Below are positions 20,570 to 31,959 of a stretch of 64,000 nucleotides of DNA, one piece after another. The notes beneath the pieces were generated by a model that saw nothing but the letters and a program-made list of their open reading frames with translations, was not told where the DNA came from and made no database searches. The stretch is from positions 248,001 to 312,000 of the forward strand of contig CM049994.1 of the NCBI GenBank assembly GCA_016630955.3. The letters run 5' to 3'. Numbering within the stretch: position 1 is the first letter of the stretch; every line of letters starts with the position of its first letter. A program made the translations under genes and the position numbers. This DNA is from Didymella arachidicola (lineage: Eukaryota > Ascomycota > Dothideomycetes > Pleosporales > Didymellaceae).

Positions 20570-22391
20570 CTAAGGACCCACGCCGTAGGCGTCGAACTGG
20601 AACTCGTTGACCGGGTGGTACGAGAAAGAATCGTACGTCACGGGGTCGACAGGCTGGATTGAATCGCTCAGGCCATAGTCGAGGGGGATCATGGTCTGCT
20701 GCATGTTCGGAGGGTGCTGGGGCAGGTATTGCTGGCCCGCGGGATACGGGCGCGCCACATCGATCATATCGTACGTGGGTTCCTGTGCCGCAGCAGCCTC
20801 GCCCTCCGCCTCGGCCTCGCCCCCACTGTCCGGGCTGCTGTCGGGCGTGGGGCCGTTGTTATCGACCTCGATGTCGCGGATCCAGTGCTCCCTCAGCCAG
20901 TCCATGGCTGGGTGGTCGCCGCCGCCGATACCGCCGCGCTTCTCGTCGTTCTTGCCCTTGCGGCCGCGCTTGCGCGGGTGGAAGTGCGCGCGGCGGAGGT
21001 GCGCGGCGGCGTTGTAGTACGCGCCGTATACCTTTTTGCCGCGGCAGTGTTTGCAGCTGGATAAGAAGGTCTTGTCGAAGTCGGGTGCGACGCAGATGTA
21101 GCCCTTGCGCTTGGGAGCGTGGGCACGCGCAATGTGGCGGTCGAGCTCGTGCGTGCCGCGGAACCCGTCAGGGCGCTCGTTGCAGTGCTGGCACATGATC
21201 TTGGGGTGGTGGGGACGCACATACGGCGTCTTGCTGATTACGCCGACGGTCTTGGAGGAGCCGTCTGAGGACACAACGCGCGCCATCTGAGCATTTGATG
21301 ACGCAGCGCTGGCCTCGGTCTCGTCGTTCGCCTTGGGGGCGAGCGGGCGCGATGCAGCAATTGCATTGATTTCGCGCTCGCGACGAGACTGCCGAGAGAT
21401 ACTTGAGCGTGTGCTGCTCACGTTGCTCTCGGATGACTGTTGTGATGTCGACCTCCGCATATCCTCCGCCAGGTACGACTCATTCTGTTGTTGACCGGAA
21501 GGAGCAAGTGCGTGCACACTTGCATTGGAAGCAGGTACAGGAGTAAACGCAGGAAACAGGACAGTCTCACTGGTCGGAGGACCAGTGAGGGAAAGGAAAT
21601 TAGGATCGCAATGCGATCCTACAAAACATGAAGAAGCATGTAAGGAAAGTGCACTATCCTCGTTGAGGATAGGCATGTGCTGGAAATCAGAAGGAACGCG
21701 CAAAGAAGTCTCGTCAAAGAAAGAGGTGTTCAGACTGCTCTGACGACTCATGGCATTACTAGATTGAGTAACAGGAGTCATCAGCGCAGTCTGAGGTGTG
21801 CTGGGCGAAGTGGAGTAATCTGACGATTGCCACTGGGGGGTTAGTTGCACGTGCACATTGTCAAAAGGCAGTGAAGGCGATGTCGCCTCGATACAGGTGT
21901 TGATGTAGTCACTCGGAGTGTACTCAACCGTAGTCTCAGGGATTGCCTGAAGACTGACCTGGGGTTGCATCGAGCCCGAATAGAGGGCATAGTCGCCGGT
22001 TGGTTCGTTGGTAGTCGCTGCCCAAACGCCAAAGTCGCTTGCCGAGCGTTGGAGGTCGTTGAACTCTGGGATGGTGGATCGGGGTCTTGAAGCCGGAGCG
22101 GACCGGGTGCGGTCCATCTACTGGAGGTTAGAACATGGGGAGAGCGACCACCAAAGATGATGTCCATACAGGAAATTGTGTCGAGTTCGACGTGCTGTTG
22201 GGCATTGTCCTTGGGACCATCGATGACTGTGTAGGCGCGTCGAAGCCGTAGTTGGGGTTCAGGGCGCCATTCGACCAAGCTGCCTGACGCTGCTCCTCAG
22301 AAATGTGGGCGTTATTGAGCCAGAAGTCCACTTGCGACTGGTCCGGTATCCCGTAAATATTGCTACTATTATTCATAAGGATATTGGCCAT
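20570..22391 (-). CDS. Fungal zinc-finger-like protein (DUF7896-like), putative regulator
   Basis: Model: complement(join(20570..22117,22170..22391)), 589 aa. The start MANILMNNSSNIYGIPDQSQ and PQSQVDFWLN-type N terminus is followed by 300 Ser/Thr/Gln-rich residues. About residues 385-465 hold Cys/His pairs: MCQHCNERPDGFRGTHELDRH, CVAPDFDKTF, CKHCRGKKVYGAYYNAAAHL and a basic HPRKRGRKGK; this is the pattern of the fungal C2H2-like family catalogued as DUF7896. The 52-bp intron uses GTATGG and the acceptor CCAGTAG; the nearer CAG would put a stop in frame, so TAG is chosen. Likely nuclear. The family name is from memory and should be verified; target genes are unknown. Confidence 0.75.
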
Positions 22392-23325
22392 GTTAATGCT
22401 GAGAAAGGCGGATATTGGAGTATAGATAGCAAACTACGAAATGTTAGTGATCTGCAAACGTCAAGAGGCGTTCAACAGTGCGAAGTTCTTACAATATACT
22501 AGGTGGTTATTGCTGGAAAGTTCAATTCAAAGGCGAACGGGGTCTATCAATAATGTGAGGTGTGCGATTGAGATAGAAGCGGGCCTCGAAGGGGAGAATC
22601 AGCTTTTAGCAGCCACGCGAAATAGCGGCAGGCGTTGATGCGCTGGCTCGAGCGGAGGACCGTCTGACGAGGTGCGGGACGCGCTGAGCGGGTCGCAACA
22701 GGCCCAGACACCGCTGAGGAGGGCAATCCAAGTCGATGATCACTTGCTTTCGTCTGAAGGGTGATTGGACTGAAGGAGACGTGGGTGGATGTTATTCGCT
22801 GCCCTGCATTTGCTTTCGGGAGTGCGCCCCCGACCCTTGCACGCTTGGCAATGATCGACCCTATCGTGAGTCCACAGTCGGTGAAAGGGCAACAAGTTTT
22901 CTGCATCCTCTTCTATTCGGTCACTTTCTGCATCAGTGGCAGCGCATCCTCGTCCCTCTGGTGTTGCTTTTGCGCGGCGCCCGCGCCTCTGTCGGATGTT
23001 GCAAGGCAGAACGGTCGTCATCCACAAGGGTCTCCAGATCGCACAAGGGCCGAATCGACTGCGACGCCCCGTCACGACTTCGCGCTGCCAATCATGACCT
23101 TTTGGAGGCACACCTTTTGTTTTCCATTATATTGAAAGCTTTGTCGCATCACAGACTACCTCATTAAGCCAGCAGCGAGTCGTAATGCGCTTGGCGCGAG
23201 ATTTCACCGAGCACTCATCTCAAACACGGCTTATGAATCTTCAATCGTCATTAAGTTTAATTCGATCTCTCCAAACATAGACTATATTTCTCAAGCATGT
23301 CACGAGCCCTCGGTTTGCTTGCTGT
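22392..23325. other. Intergenic, upstream of the DUF7896-like gene
   Basis: About 930 bp. Contains the promoter and leader of the gene at 20570-22391 and the 3' flank of the next gene. Overlapping frames on both strands show no motif. Confidence 0.45.
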
Positions 23326-24738
23326 TCACACGTCGGGGCCTTTTAAGCCGGGTAGAGCCGGTGACAGCAGCCTCCTTAATCTGATTAGCTGGCGTTTTTG
23401 TGGAGAGCCTTGTGGCATGGAGGCGCTTGATGACGCTGACGAGAACGAGAACCTGGAGAGCACGCTGGGCGCATTCGTCGAGCCGCAGCTTTGCTGACTC
23501 CACGAGATTAGAGGAGGTTCAAATTCCGTCTCGTCAAAGTCCGTTCGTGCCGCCTGTTGCGCGCCATTGAGCCAATACCTATCCAGGCACGCGTCTGACG
23601 ATTCCTCGTTGAGACCCATATCATCAAAGTACACGACCATCTCTTCCAGAACCATCAAATCAGACGGACGTCGCCCTATCGAGTCGATTTCGCTCGCGAA
23701 GGGCTCGAGGGTGGCAACAGAGTCCGTTCTTAGCAAGGCTGGGTGCTTCTCGAGCTGGATCGGACCAGGCACGTATGGCCTAGTCTGATACACGCCCTCG
23801 GGGTCGCCATTGCTGGCAGACCTGTCGTCTGAAGATAATTGTGGCCTTCTGAAGGGCAAGAGCGTCCTTGGTGAAGCTGGCGTTGAGGTCCCGTGCTTTC
23901 CGTTGATTGCACTCGTCGGCCTGAAGCGCTCAGGTTGGCGCTTAGGCTCGAGGCTTGGATACAGCTCCATGGGCGTGCCGAGCATCGAATGAGCTGAGTC
24001 GACCATTTTATCCAGCTCTGCTTCCACAAAGTCCATTCTCAGTCTTGGCAACTGCTTCTTTTCCAATGTCTCCCGCACTCTTGGTTTGCGAGAGAAAGAC
24101 GCATGGATCTGGGGCAAGATCAGTTCGTCCTCGTCCCAGCTGTCGCTGTCTCTTTCGAATGAGAAACGGGGGTTTGGCCTCTCTTCTTCCAGCAGCGTTT
24201 GAGGCATGCCAAGCACCTTCCTCGCTTTCAGGTCGTTCTCGGAAGACAAATGTCTCGAATGCCTTCCCCTTGCTGTATCTCTATGCTCCATTCGCGCACT
24301 CATAGCTCTCCTTGGCACCTGAGGTAGGTAGATTGAGGACCTGAACGCGTCAGGGGTTGCTGTGCGCGGCTTTTGTCGCATGCTTGGTATTCTGACGATA
24401 GATGCGACATCACTGACGCTTCTGAATCGCTGGCGCAGCGACTGCCTTTGAGAGGGCGAGGTCACTGTGATCACCGGCGTATCAGGCGGTGTATGTGGCA
24501 GCTTCAGTTGAGGCATGCAGGGCGTTTCTGGGGTAAGAGCTGTGGGAGTCGGACCGTCGTCGATTTCGCTCCCGCTGTTGGTATTCTCAGATAAGGAAGC
24601 AAAGGTCATGAAAGTCCATAGCCCGTCGATGTCCAGCAGACTTAGCTCACTTATCTCGCTCGTAGGTCGGGCGGCGAAGTTCGCTGACGGCAGTTCATCG
24701 TCAGGAATGTCGTAGTAGTCTTTTCCGGTGGTTTGCAT
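23326..24738 (-). CDS. Unrecognised 470-aa fungal protein
   Basis: Single open frame from ATG 24738, 470 aa. No domain recognised. N terminus MQTTGKDYYDIPDDELPSAN; then a short hydrophobic patch LDIDGLWTFMTFASL; Pro/Thr-rich TPPDTPVITVTSPS; a basic region RQSLRQRFRSVSDVASIVRI; acidic RDSDSWDEDELILPQIH followed by RKPRVRETLEKKQLPRL; and MVDSAHSMLGTPMELYPSLE. The last 60 residues are Ser-rich. Length, frame integrity and amino-acid balance argue for a real gene, probably nuclear or cytosolic and phospho-regulated, but nothing identifies a function. An N-terminal intron cannot be ruled out. Confidence 0.65.
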   Translation of the reverse strand: MQTTGKDYYDIPDDELPSANFAARPTSEISELSLLDIDGLWTFMTFASLSENTNSGSEIDDGPTPTALTPETPCMPQLKLPHTPPDTPVITVTSPSQRQSLRQRFRSVSDVASIVRIPSMRQKPRTATPDAFRSSIYLPQVPRRAMSARMEHRDTARGRHSRHLSSENDLKARKVLGMPQTLLEEERPNPRFSFERDSDSWDEDELILPQIHASFSRKPRVRETLEKKQLPRLRMDFVEAELDKMVDSAHSMLGTPMELYPSLEPKRQPERFRPTSAINGKHGTSTPASPRTLLPFRRPQLSSDDRSASNGDPEGVYQTRPYVPGPIQLEKHPALLRTDSVATLEPFASEIDSIGRRPSDLMVLEEMVVYFDDMGLNEESSDACLDRYWLNGAQQAARTDFDETEFEPPLISWSQQSCGSTNAPSVLSRFSFSSASSSASMPQGSPQKRQLIRLRRLLSPALPGLKGPDV

Positions 24739-25170
24739 GATGGCGGCTCGATTCGACTCGACTCAATCTTCAATCGCAGGTGTGCGGAGGGCAGTCCGAC
24801 AGCGCTTGCGTTGTCGTTCGGTGATATTTGGGCCATCTTTCTTTGTCTGATCACTGCTACGATGCTTGCAGAGTTGCCATGTTGGGGCTGCCTAGGGCAT
24901 CGTCAGGCCCGAAACAACAAAGAAAGTCGTTGAACTTGTGGGGTGGCTCAGCACTACCACCCTTTCGGGTTGTACAAAGGTATCGCTACTCGAGCTAAAC
25001 CCCCGCCGTGACTCTACGGCCCCAATTTCGTACCGGAGGCTTATTTATTCCTCAGGCGGGGGGTTCGGCATGCACCCTGCCTATGAAGACATTCATTATG
25101 TCGTGCAGACCGTTGTTGCAGAGCAAAAAACAGACTAATATATCTGCGTGCTCTGCGAAGCTAGAGGAGA

Positions 25171-25211
<41 letters not shown>

Positions 25212-25579
25212 GTAGACAGGCAAATCTCCTGTGACAGACACTCATGATAGTAAGCCCATAAAGTTTTATTAGGACGCCGGGAGCGGTCCTTATGTCGGCG
25301 AGAACAAATGTAATCCTGCTGATCGTCTAACATCGAGGAAAAGACGCTGTGTACTCACATCTTTATTGGGCTAGGTATTCCCCTTATGGGTGAACTGGAC
25401 GATAGGCAAAGACTGACGGTCAAACAGAACAGGTGTATCAAACTGAGCCCCAGGCATCCTGATGTTAGATTGTGCCATCTCACTGGACCCTTGTCAGTAA
25501 ATCACAATTAAATTCTGCCTTCATGGCGAAGTCGACTTTCGGAGCAAATCTGGTTTCCTGATATACAGCAGATGAGACC
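24739..25579. other. Intergenic with TA microsatellite, start of an AT-richer island
   Basis: About 840 bp. Holds the upstream region of the 470-aa gene and a (TA)n run at 25171-25213. Base composition drops towards AT from about 25.1 kb. No supportable gene. Confidence 0.5.
25171..25213. repeat. TA dinucleotide microsatellite
   Basis: About 40 bp of near-perfect TA repeats interrupted by two TATG steps. Simple sequence. Confidence 0.9.
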
Positions 25580-27600
25580 GCCTTCAAGCCGACATTGAAG
25601 GTACTGTCATGGGCCGACTCATGACACGGCCGACGTAGATGAGTCTCGTCACGAGGTTGCAAAGATCCTGCTCTGTATCACATCGATGATCGAAAAACTC
25701 TCTCTCACTCTTGAACAATATCGCGCGATCGATCGCCATGGAGGTGTTAAAAATACGCAAAGCAGGGAGCATCGCGGACAAATATCCCGCTCGCCAATGA
25801 GAACTAATCACCATCCAGGTATCCTTGAAATACTCGGGAATCACCGGTCTTACAGCTAACATCCGAGCTACATTACAAGATCTATCATTTTCTCAGTACC
25901 TATGAACGGGCTATATCACCTACCGCTTGACAATCGAGTCGTTGAGGTGAAGAAGTCCGTTGGCAAGATGGATGACCGTCATCAACGACACCTCCAACCA
26001 GACTTTTTCCCAGGTATTACACTGCTGTGTTTTAAATCTCTGAAGAAACTGTACTTCTTTCACTAAGATAATCGCTGGTCACAATAGATCCGGGCTCTCC
26101 GCAAGCCCGGTTTGTATTCGAGCATGCCCTAACGGATACACAACGTAGAGCGATCCGATACTTGCATCTCTTCGTGTGCGACATAGAGTATGTTCCAATA
26201 GTACTTTAGCACAGCTTTAGGCCTAAAGTTAAGGGATTCCGGTATCAGGCTCTTCTACATGGGTTGCACTTTCCTCACCGGAGACTAAGAGGTCTGGAGC
26301 GAGTCACAGTACGATCAATCACAGACACGGAGGGATAGCATCCTCACCTGTTTCTCTTGTCAACATGTCTATAGTGACTATCCGGGTGGAACTGGGCGTT
26401 CGATAAGAAATCAAGCTCGACTCGGTGGTCCAGAGTGCAGCGAGCTTGCCAAAGAGGTTGCACAGAAACCACTCGATTGGACTTACGATGAAGCGCTGCC
26501 CAGGAACACCTTAAATGCGCAATTCCAAATGATCGTTCAAGCTTTGCATAACGCAAGGGATTCTCCCAAAAGACAGGCAGAGCATGCTATCAGGATAGAG
26601 GTCCGTTTGGATTAATGAGCCGGGCTCGATCGAAAGTCCGGCATCGGTGTTTGCAGCTTCACTATGAGCTACTCATTCAGAGATAAATTTGAAATGGCGT
26701 CAGTGTTGATCGAGTTCTCGCTGTTACCTGCCTCGGTCAGTCACTTCCACTCTACTCATCTCTTCACTCGCCGACCAAACACTCACCATCACACCTGATG
26801 GAAACGCGCACAGAAACACATCCGATTGCCACGGATCCAGGGCAGATCATCTAAATAATCATGACAGATTGCGTTGTTACTGACTCCAGGGCTGTACCTA
26901 GCATTCTCGCGAAAAGGAGACTCCAGAGCCAGACAGACTTTCATGAATCTCGGTCCTGGCGCTTTGAGCTGCATTCCAAGAATATCAAGCCGCACCCCAA
27001 CGAGCTTATTTCGTACCTGTAAAAGGCCACGTCCACGGCGATGGGGAGGGTAACATATCAGAAAACACCCTGGAGACTAATCTGCAATCATTCGAACCCC
27101 ATCTTGACCTACCACGACGATCTGCCATCAACAGATACCGTACAGCCACTAGAAAGGCACGCGAGAGCTAGCAGACTGCCACGTCAAGGACGTCGTGACC
27201 TGAGAAAGAGCCACATCTGTGGCTACCCATGCCTTCACCGCCAACCACCGATGCCTTGGCCAGCGGTCCTCCCCACTCCTTGGACTTCCATTAGAATTTC
27301 AGCCGGTGAAATTTGTATACGACGTCAAGGGCTACGCCGCTACGCCCTGGCCGTCAACATGTATGACTACAACGCGAAACCCACGCCCTAACGTTACGAC
27401 CCACATGTTAGAAAGATTGGTTGGATCAGATGACATGTCGCTAGCAATTACCACAGTACGGATGTTCACGATTAGCTGCAGGACGAGACCAAGCTTTTTC
27501 CGATCGTGCAAGGTCCGTTGATCACGCCATCGTTCCCTATGTCTCGTGCTCACTACGGTTCCAACGTCGCCTTGACTGCTTTCCGACTACTTCGAGCGCA
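25580..27600 (-). pseudogene. Decayed multi-exon gene (unrecognised family), fragments only
   Basis: The minus strand gives a series of protein-like pieces: IVNIRTVVIASDMSSD (27.4 kb), VRNKLVGVRLDILGMQLKAP (27.0), RYAKLERSFGIAHLRCSWAA (26.5), KAVLKYYWNILYVAHEEMQ (26.2), WLEVSLMTVIHLANGLLHLN (26.0) and DTWMVISSHWRAGYLSAMLP (25.8). Some are bounded by splice-like signals (TTTTACAG before the 27.0 kb piece; KR|GTAGGT after the 26.0 kb piece), but other joins need absent donors or cross stops, and no complete model could be built. Base composition is poorer in GC than the neighbours. I read this as a mutated gene or genes, possibly eroded by repeat-induced point mutation; a real many-intron gene remains possible. 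Family not recognised. Confidence 0.4.
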
Positions 27601-27859
27601 CTCGTTAGTGATGCCGCATCGGCACCGTTACAATCACCGGGGAGGACGATGAACGAAGGGTAAGATGAAAATAAATGCAATCACGATCTACAGATCAGCT
27701 CGCCTTAGAGCTATGCTTCCCACAGTGGGGATTGGGATATAAAGGAGTTTGTCGTCTAAAACCATCAATAACGCCATATCATGTTCGTGAGCGGTATGTT
27801 CGTTAGACCGCCCTTTTTTGCCAATTCGGCCTCCCGTTTCTCAACCTAGGGCCAGTCAT

Positions 27860-29205
27860 CTAGGCAAGACCGTTCTTGATCTTGGGCCCCACGACGGCCT
27901 TCTCCAGCGCCTGCATGACATCGGCGACGAGATCTACCTCGTCCTCGACACCACAGCTGATCCTGACAAGGTCGTCAAACACGCCAGCCGCCTCGCGCTG
28001 GTCCTTGGGAATGCCGCCGTGCGTCATGGCACTGGGTACCTCAACCAGGGACTCGACTCCGCCCAGCGACTCCGCAAGCGTGAAGATCTTGGTCGCCTGG
28101 CAGAACCGCTCCGCCGCCTCGTGCCCGCCCTGAATGCGGAACGACAGCATGCCGCCGCCCATGCCGTCACGGTGCTGCTTCTTCGCAATCGCGCGCTGCG
28201 CATGCGAGTCCAGACCGGGATAGTTGACGCTGATGACATGGGCACTTGCTTCGAGAGCGGTCGCAACGCCGGTAGCATTCTTGGTGGCTTCGCGGGCGCG
28301 CAGGTGCAGCGTCTTGAGCCCGCGGTGGGCCAGCCAGCAGTCGAATGCGCTGGGCACGGCGCCGATGGCGTTCTGCAGGAACGACAGCTTGTCGAACAGC
28401 TCGGGCGAGTTGAAGGCGGCTGCGCCCATGACGACGTCCGAGTGGCCGTTGATGTACTTTGTGACGCTGTGCACGACAATGTCGGCGCCGTGGTCCAGCG
28501 GGTTCTGCACGTACGGGCTCATGAAGGTGTTGTCGACGACGACCATGATGCCATGCTGGTGCGCGATGGAAGCGACGGCGCGGATGTCGACGAGCGTAAG
28601 GGTGGGGTTGGAGGGCGACTCAATCCAGATCAGCTTCGTGTTTGGGCGGATCAGCTCCTCGATGTCAACCTCAATCGACGGACTGAAGGTCACCTTGACG
28701 TCGTGCGTTAGGGCGACCTTGGTGAAGTAGCGGTGCGTGCCGCCGTAGACATCGGAGACCGAGACGACGTGCGAGCCCGCGGCGAGCGACTGCAGAATGT
28801 TGGCAGTCGTGGCCGAGCCGGAGCTGAAAGCAAGTGCATAGCGGGCGTGCTCGAGCGCGGCGACTGCGCGTTCGAAGTTGTCGCTGCGGACGTGTTAGCT
28901 TGCGGCGCACTTTACTTTATGGTGGAGCGCCCGGCTGCGTACCGATTGGGGTTCGACGAGCGCGAGTACTCGTACTCGCCCACGGGCTTACCGACGGCAG
29001 ACTGCGCGTAGGTCGTGGAAAGAGAGATCTTGCCCTGTCAGCTTCTGCACCTCTCGAGACCTGCGTCCATGGCACTCACAGCCTCAATCACAGCGCCAGT
29101 AACGGGATCGTGCGGGCTTCCAGCATGGACTGCAAGCGTGCCGAACCTGTGCACCGGGCTAGGCGCACGCGGCGGGGTATCGATGGGGTGTTCGGGGAGC
29201 GTCAT
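27860..29205 (-). CDS. CYS3: Cystathionine gamma-lyase
   Basis: Model: complement(join(27860..28883,28943..29034,29080..29205)), 413 aa. A fold-type I PLP enzyme of transsulfuration, cleaving cystathionine to cysteine, 2-oxobutyrate and ammonia in the cytosol. Seen: VHRFGTLAVHAG near the N terminus, EYEYSRSSNPNR, YALAFSSGSATTA, VSDVYGGTHRYFTKV, VVVDNTFMSPY, and the Schiff-base lysine in SVTKYINGHSD (K215); near the end FTLAESLGGVESL with HPxxM-type PSAMTHGG. Wording fits the gamma-lyase rather than the beta-lyase or synthase branch. The two introns are 45 and 59 bp; the second splits NPNR|DNFERA. ATG 29205 is preferred; the frame stays open above it (about 40 codons) without resembling the family. 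Confidence 0.94.
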
Positions 29206-29885
29206 GGTGATGTCTTGCACTTTTGGCAGTGAAACTTTGCGGTCTGTCAGGAAACACAGCAGCAGAGGCCCTCGAGATAAGTGCGAGGCGATTCTCCCGT
29301 CCGATTTCAATGTGTCAAGAGAAAGCAACTTTTCTCAGGCTCTTCTTAGCGCGTCGTGTGTTGCGGGGGCAAAGTGGTCTGCTTCAACGTAAAACAGTAA
29401 AAGAATTTATGGCTGTGCCTTTGTTTGCCGATGGCACAAGATGGTGCGATGGACCCTGAGAGAGTCTTTGGATTGTCAAGGCGCTCCTGCCGCGCCGTCA
29501 TCCTTATATACGGGAACGCGGTGCCGTACCAAACAGCATTTCTCAGCAGGCGGTTACTCATACTCTTTGTCCGCCAAGACGTCACGAAACACACAGCCAG
29601 ACGCTGCGCGTTGGTTTCGCGACTCTGGGGCTAGCTTGGAAGGCGTCATTGTTTTCTCCGATCGCTTTACATCGGCCCTGGCATGCTGACACACCTTGCA
29701 TACCAGATCGGCAGGTACGGACTGTGCGGACGAGTGTGGAAGGTACTGTAGGTACGAGGTCGGTGAAGCATTACGCCATATCGCAACACGCCGAACACTC
29801 CGCGTGACGCATATCAAGAGGAAGGATGGATTCAAAACCTAGGCTGCACGTATGCGGCGGTGTATCGTACTAAGTGACAGGGGTA
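29206..29885. other. CYS3 upstream region
   Basis: About 680 bp between the ATG14 stop and the CYS3 start, both on the minus strand. Must hold the CYS3 promoter. I looked for a palindromic Cys3/MetR-type site (ATGRYRYCAT) and saw no exact match. No gene. Confidence 0.45.
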
Positions 29886-31478
29886 TCATTTCTTCGCAAC
29901 GTCCTCGCTCCTGCTCTTGACCTTCGTCCATCCGCTTGTGCCCTTCTTGCGCTCAGGCAACCCACCCTCGGACATGTCGTTCTTCTGCGTCCCATTTGCA
30001 GTACCTGTAGTGGTGTAACTGCGCCCATCCTCCAAGCTTGCGTTGCGTCGCTTGTCGCCGACCATGACAGGATCCTCTGCGATGACATTCTCCATGTCTT
30101 CCCATTCCTTCTGATTGAGCACATCCCATTCCTGCGCCTGCTGCTCAGCAAGCAAGAACGCTTTCAACTCGTCCAGAATCTTGGTAGGCGTCAAGGTCCA
30201 TCCGCTGAGGTATTGCGTGTTCTCTGCAATGCTCAGGTGCGAATGAGAAGTTGCGTGTGACAGTTGTCCAAAGCCAACAGGTGCTCTTCGCAGCAGCGAT
30301 GCGGAAGACTTGGCCGCGCTCATATCCTTATCTAGTGGGTTCTCTGGGCGGCGAGGCATGTACGTCTCTTGCAGTATGAGCAACCGATACAGGTTGCGTC
30401 CCATGCATCCTACATCGTCCCAGTTATTGAAGTTGTCCTTCATGCCCTGAGTCCTACACAGCCATGCAATGTTGTAGGCGAGCAGAGACACGCCTTCGAT
30501 AAATGAAGAGTAGGCTGGAGGGTCTTCGGCAGATAGATGTGCTAGTGGACGATCGATGAACAGAGTCCGAGGCTTTGGGAGTGGTGCGCGTAAGTCAAGT
30601 ACGCGAGAAACCTCAGGACTGTTACCTGACGAGTCTAGTGTAGTACCAGGAAATGGCACTTTCTTGCCTTGGTACGACGAGGCTACACTGAAGATCGTAG
30701 GCTGAGGATAGTTATTGTGAGGCAGCGTAATTTCGGCGGGTAGACGTATGCCCAGGTAGGCAGCGACGCGGACGAGGAGCTGCACAACAGCTGCTAGAGA
30801 GGCCGAGAGATAATCGGGCGGAGCATCGTTCATATCTCGAAGATCCCAGATTCTCAATTTTGTCCCCGGTCCAATGTTGAAAACTTCCTTGACGCCGCCA
30901 TCCTTGGTCCTCCTCTTGCTCACCTTCAGCCCTGCGAGTTTTGCAGACGTGGCGCTTAGTTGCCTCCGCTGCTCGATCGTCTCGATGTGCACCTTCTCAG
31001 ACTTGTAGTCCATTCGTTTGACCATCTGCTGCACTTTGTCCATTTCGTTGGCGCGACGGGGACCGATGCCGTATGTAGCGGAGGACAGGTCCGACTTGCG
31101 CTGAGCATTCATGGCTCGCTTGGCCTCGAGTTCTTTCTTCACGACCTCCATCTGTTCGCGAAGGTGGGCTGCCTGCTCTGTGATGAGCGTCATCCTCTCT
31201 TCGATCTCGACCGTCTCTGTTCTGGTGCGCTGCCAGTTCAGATTGTCGGTGCATAACTGGCGATCGACCAAAAACCCTCCCTTTGAATCCGATAGCGATA
31301 CGCTCGATCTGTCGTCTGAGCCCTGTATGACCGCCTTGACGTGCTTCTCGACCCCATCCTTGTCGATCAGCGTCTTCGCGAGCTCGATGCGGGGCTGCTC
31401 GAGGTAGGAGCGGGCGCAAGTAATGCAGTGTAGTGGGTGGCCTGGGCTGCCAGCCTTCCCGCAGATGTCGCACTCCAT
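29886..31478 (-). CDS. ATG14: Autophagy protein Atg14 (Barkor/UVRAG family)
   Basis: Single exon, 530 aa. Atg14 is the subunit that defines PI3-kinase complex I (Vps34, Vps15, Vps30/Atg6) and brings it to the phagophore assembly site. The N terminus has the paired Cys motif MECDICGKAG..HCITCARSYL typical of Atg14, then long coiled coils about residues 85-210 (MTLITEQAAHLREQMEVVKK), followed by the globular UVRAG/Atg14 region (LRIWDLRDMNDAPPDYLSAS; RLPAEITLPHNNYPQPTIFS; FIEGVSLLAYNIAWLCRTQG). The C-terminal 70 residues are charged and poorly conserved. The start is clear because the Cys motif begins at once. Transcribed away from the gene at 31960. Confidence 0.9.
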   Translation of the reverse strand: MECDICGKAGSPGHPLHCITCARSYLEQPRIELAKTLIDKDGVEKHVKAVIQGSDDRSSVSLSDSKGGFLVDRQLCTDNLNWQRTRTETVEIEERMTLITEQAAHLREQMEVVKKELEAKRAMNAQRKSDLSSATYGIGPRRANEMDKVQQMVKRMDYKSEKVHIETIEQRRQLSATSAKLAGLKVSKRRTKDGGVKEVFNIGPGTKLRIWDLRDMNDAPPDYLSASLAAVVQLLVRVAAYLGIRLPAEITLPHNNYPQPTIFSVASSYQGKKVPFPGTTLDSSGNSPEVSRVLDLRAPLPKPRTLFIDRPLAHLSAEDPPAYSSFIEGVSLLAYNIAWLCRTQGMKDNFNNWDDVGCMGRNLYRLLILQETYMPRRPENPLDKDMSAAKSSASLLRRAPVGFGQLSHATSHSHLSIAENTQYLSGWTLTPTKILDELKAFLLAEQQAQEWDVLNQKEWEDMENVIAEDPVMVGDKRRNASLEDGRSYTTTGTANGTQKNDMSEGGLPERKKGTSGWTKVKSRSEDVAKK

Positions 31479-31959
31479 ATTGGGTGTGTTAGGTGATCTC
31501 GCCTCCTTGAGGTCCGTAGAGTGGTGGCCAAGAAGGGTACCGTGGGACCATGATGAGCGGAGGTTTGCCCTGGGAAACGTGCGTGATCACAAACCCATAG
31601 AACGGGACAACAAGCAATTGGTTTGTAGAGTCGCCTACGTGGTCATGGTAGCGTATAGAGAAGAGGATAAGGGATGAGCCAAAAGAGAAGAGTACCTAGC
31701 GGTCAGAAGATCGCAGTGTAACGGTGGCAGCAGGCGCGAGTCAGACGCACCTGCGGGACGTCATGCTGCGCCGGCCGAAAGCGGCTGGCGTTGTTTGTAC
31801 CATCCACCAGCACTCAGACCTCACCACGATCCAGCATCTAGCCCGACAATAACCAGACTCATTATTGCGTAGCAGCTCGTCTCTACAATGTGAGGGGTAC
31901 TGCGTGGCTTTTGATCGTTTACTTACCTGTAGCACTGACCACGTCAAACAGCATCACGA
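31479..31959. promoter_or_regulatory. Divergent promoter region of ATG14 and the 206-aa gene
   Basis: About 480 bp between opposed starts. On the plus strand, GTGAGG at 31891, a CACTGAC branch-like site and CAAACAG near 31950 outline a possible intron of about 60 bp in the 5' leader of the 206-aa gene. This is a signal reading only. Confidence 0.45.

Noticed and set aside
27818..28711. 297-codon frame antisense to CYS3
   Set aside because: Mirror frame of the PLP enzyme exon.
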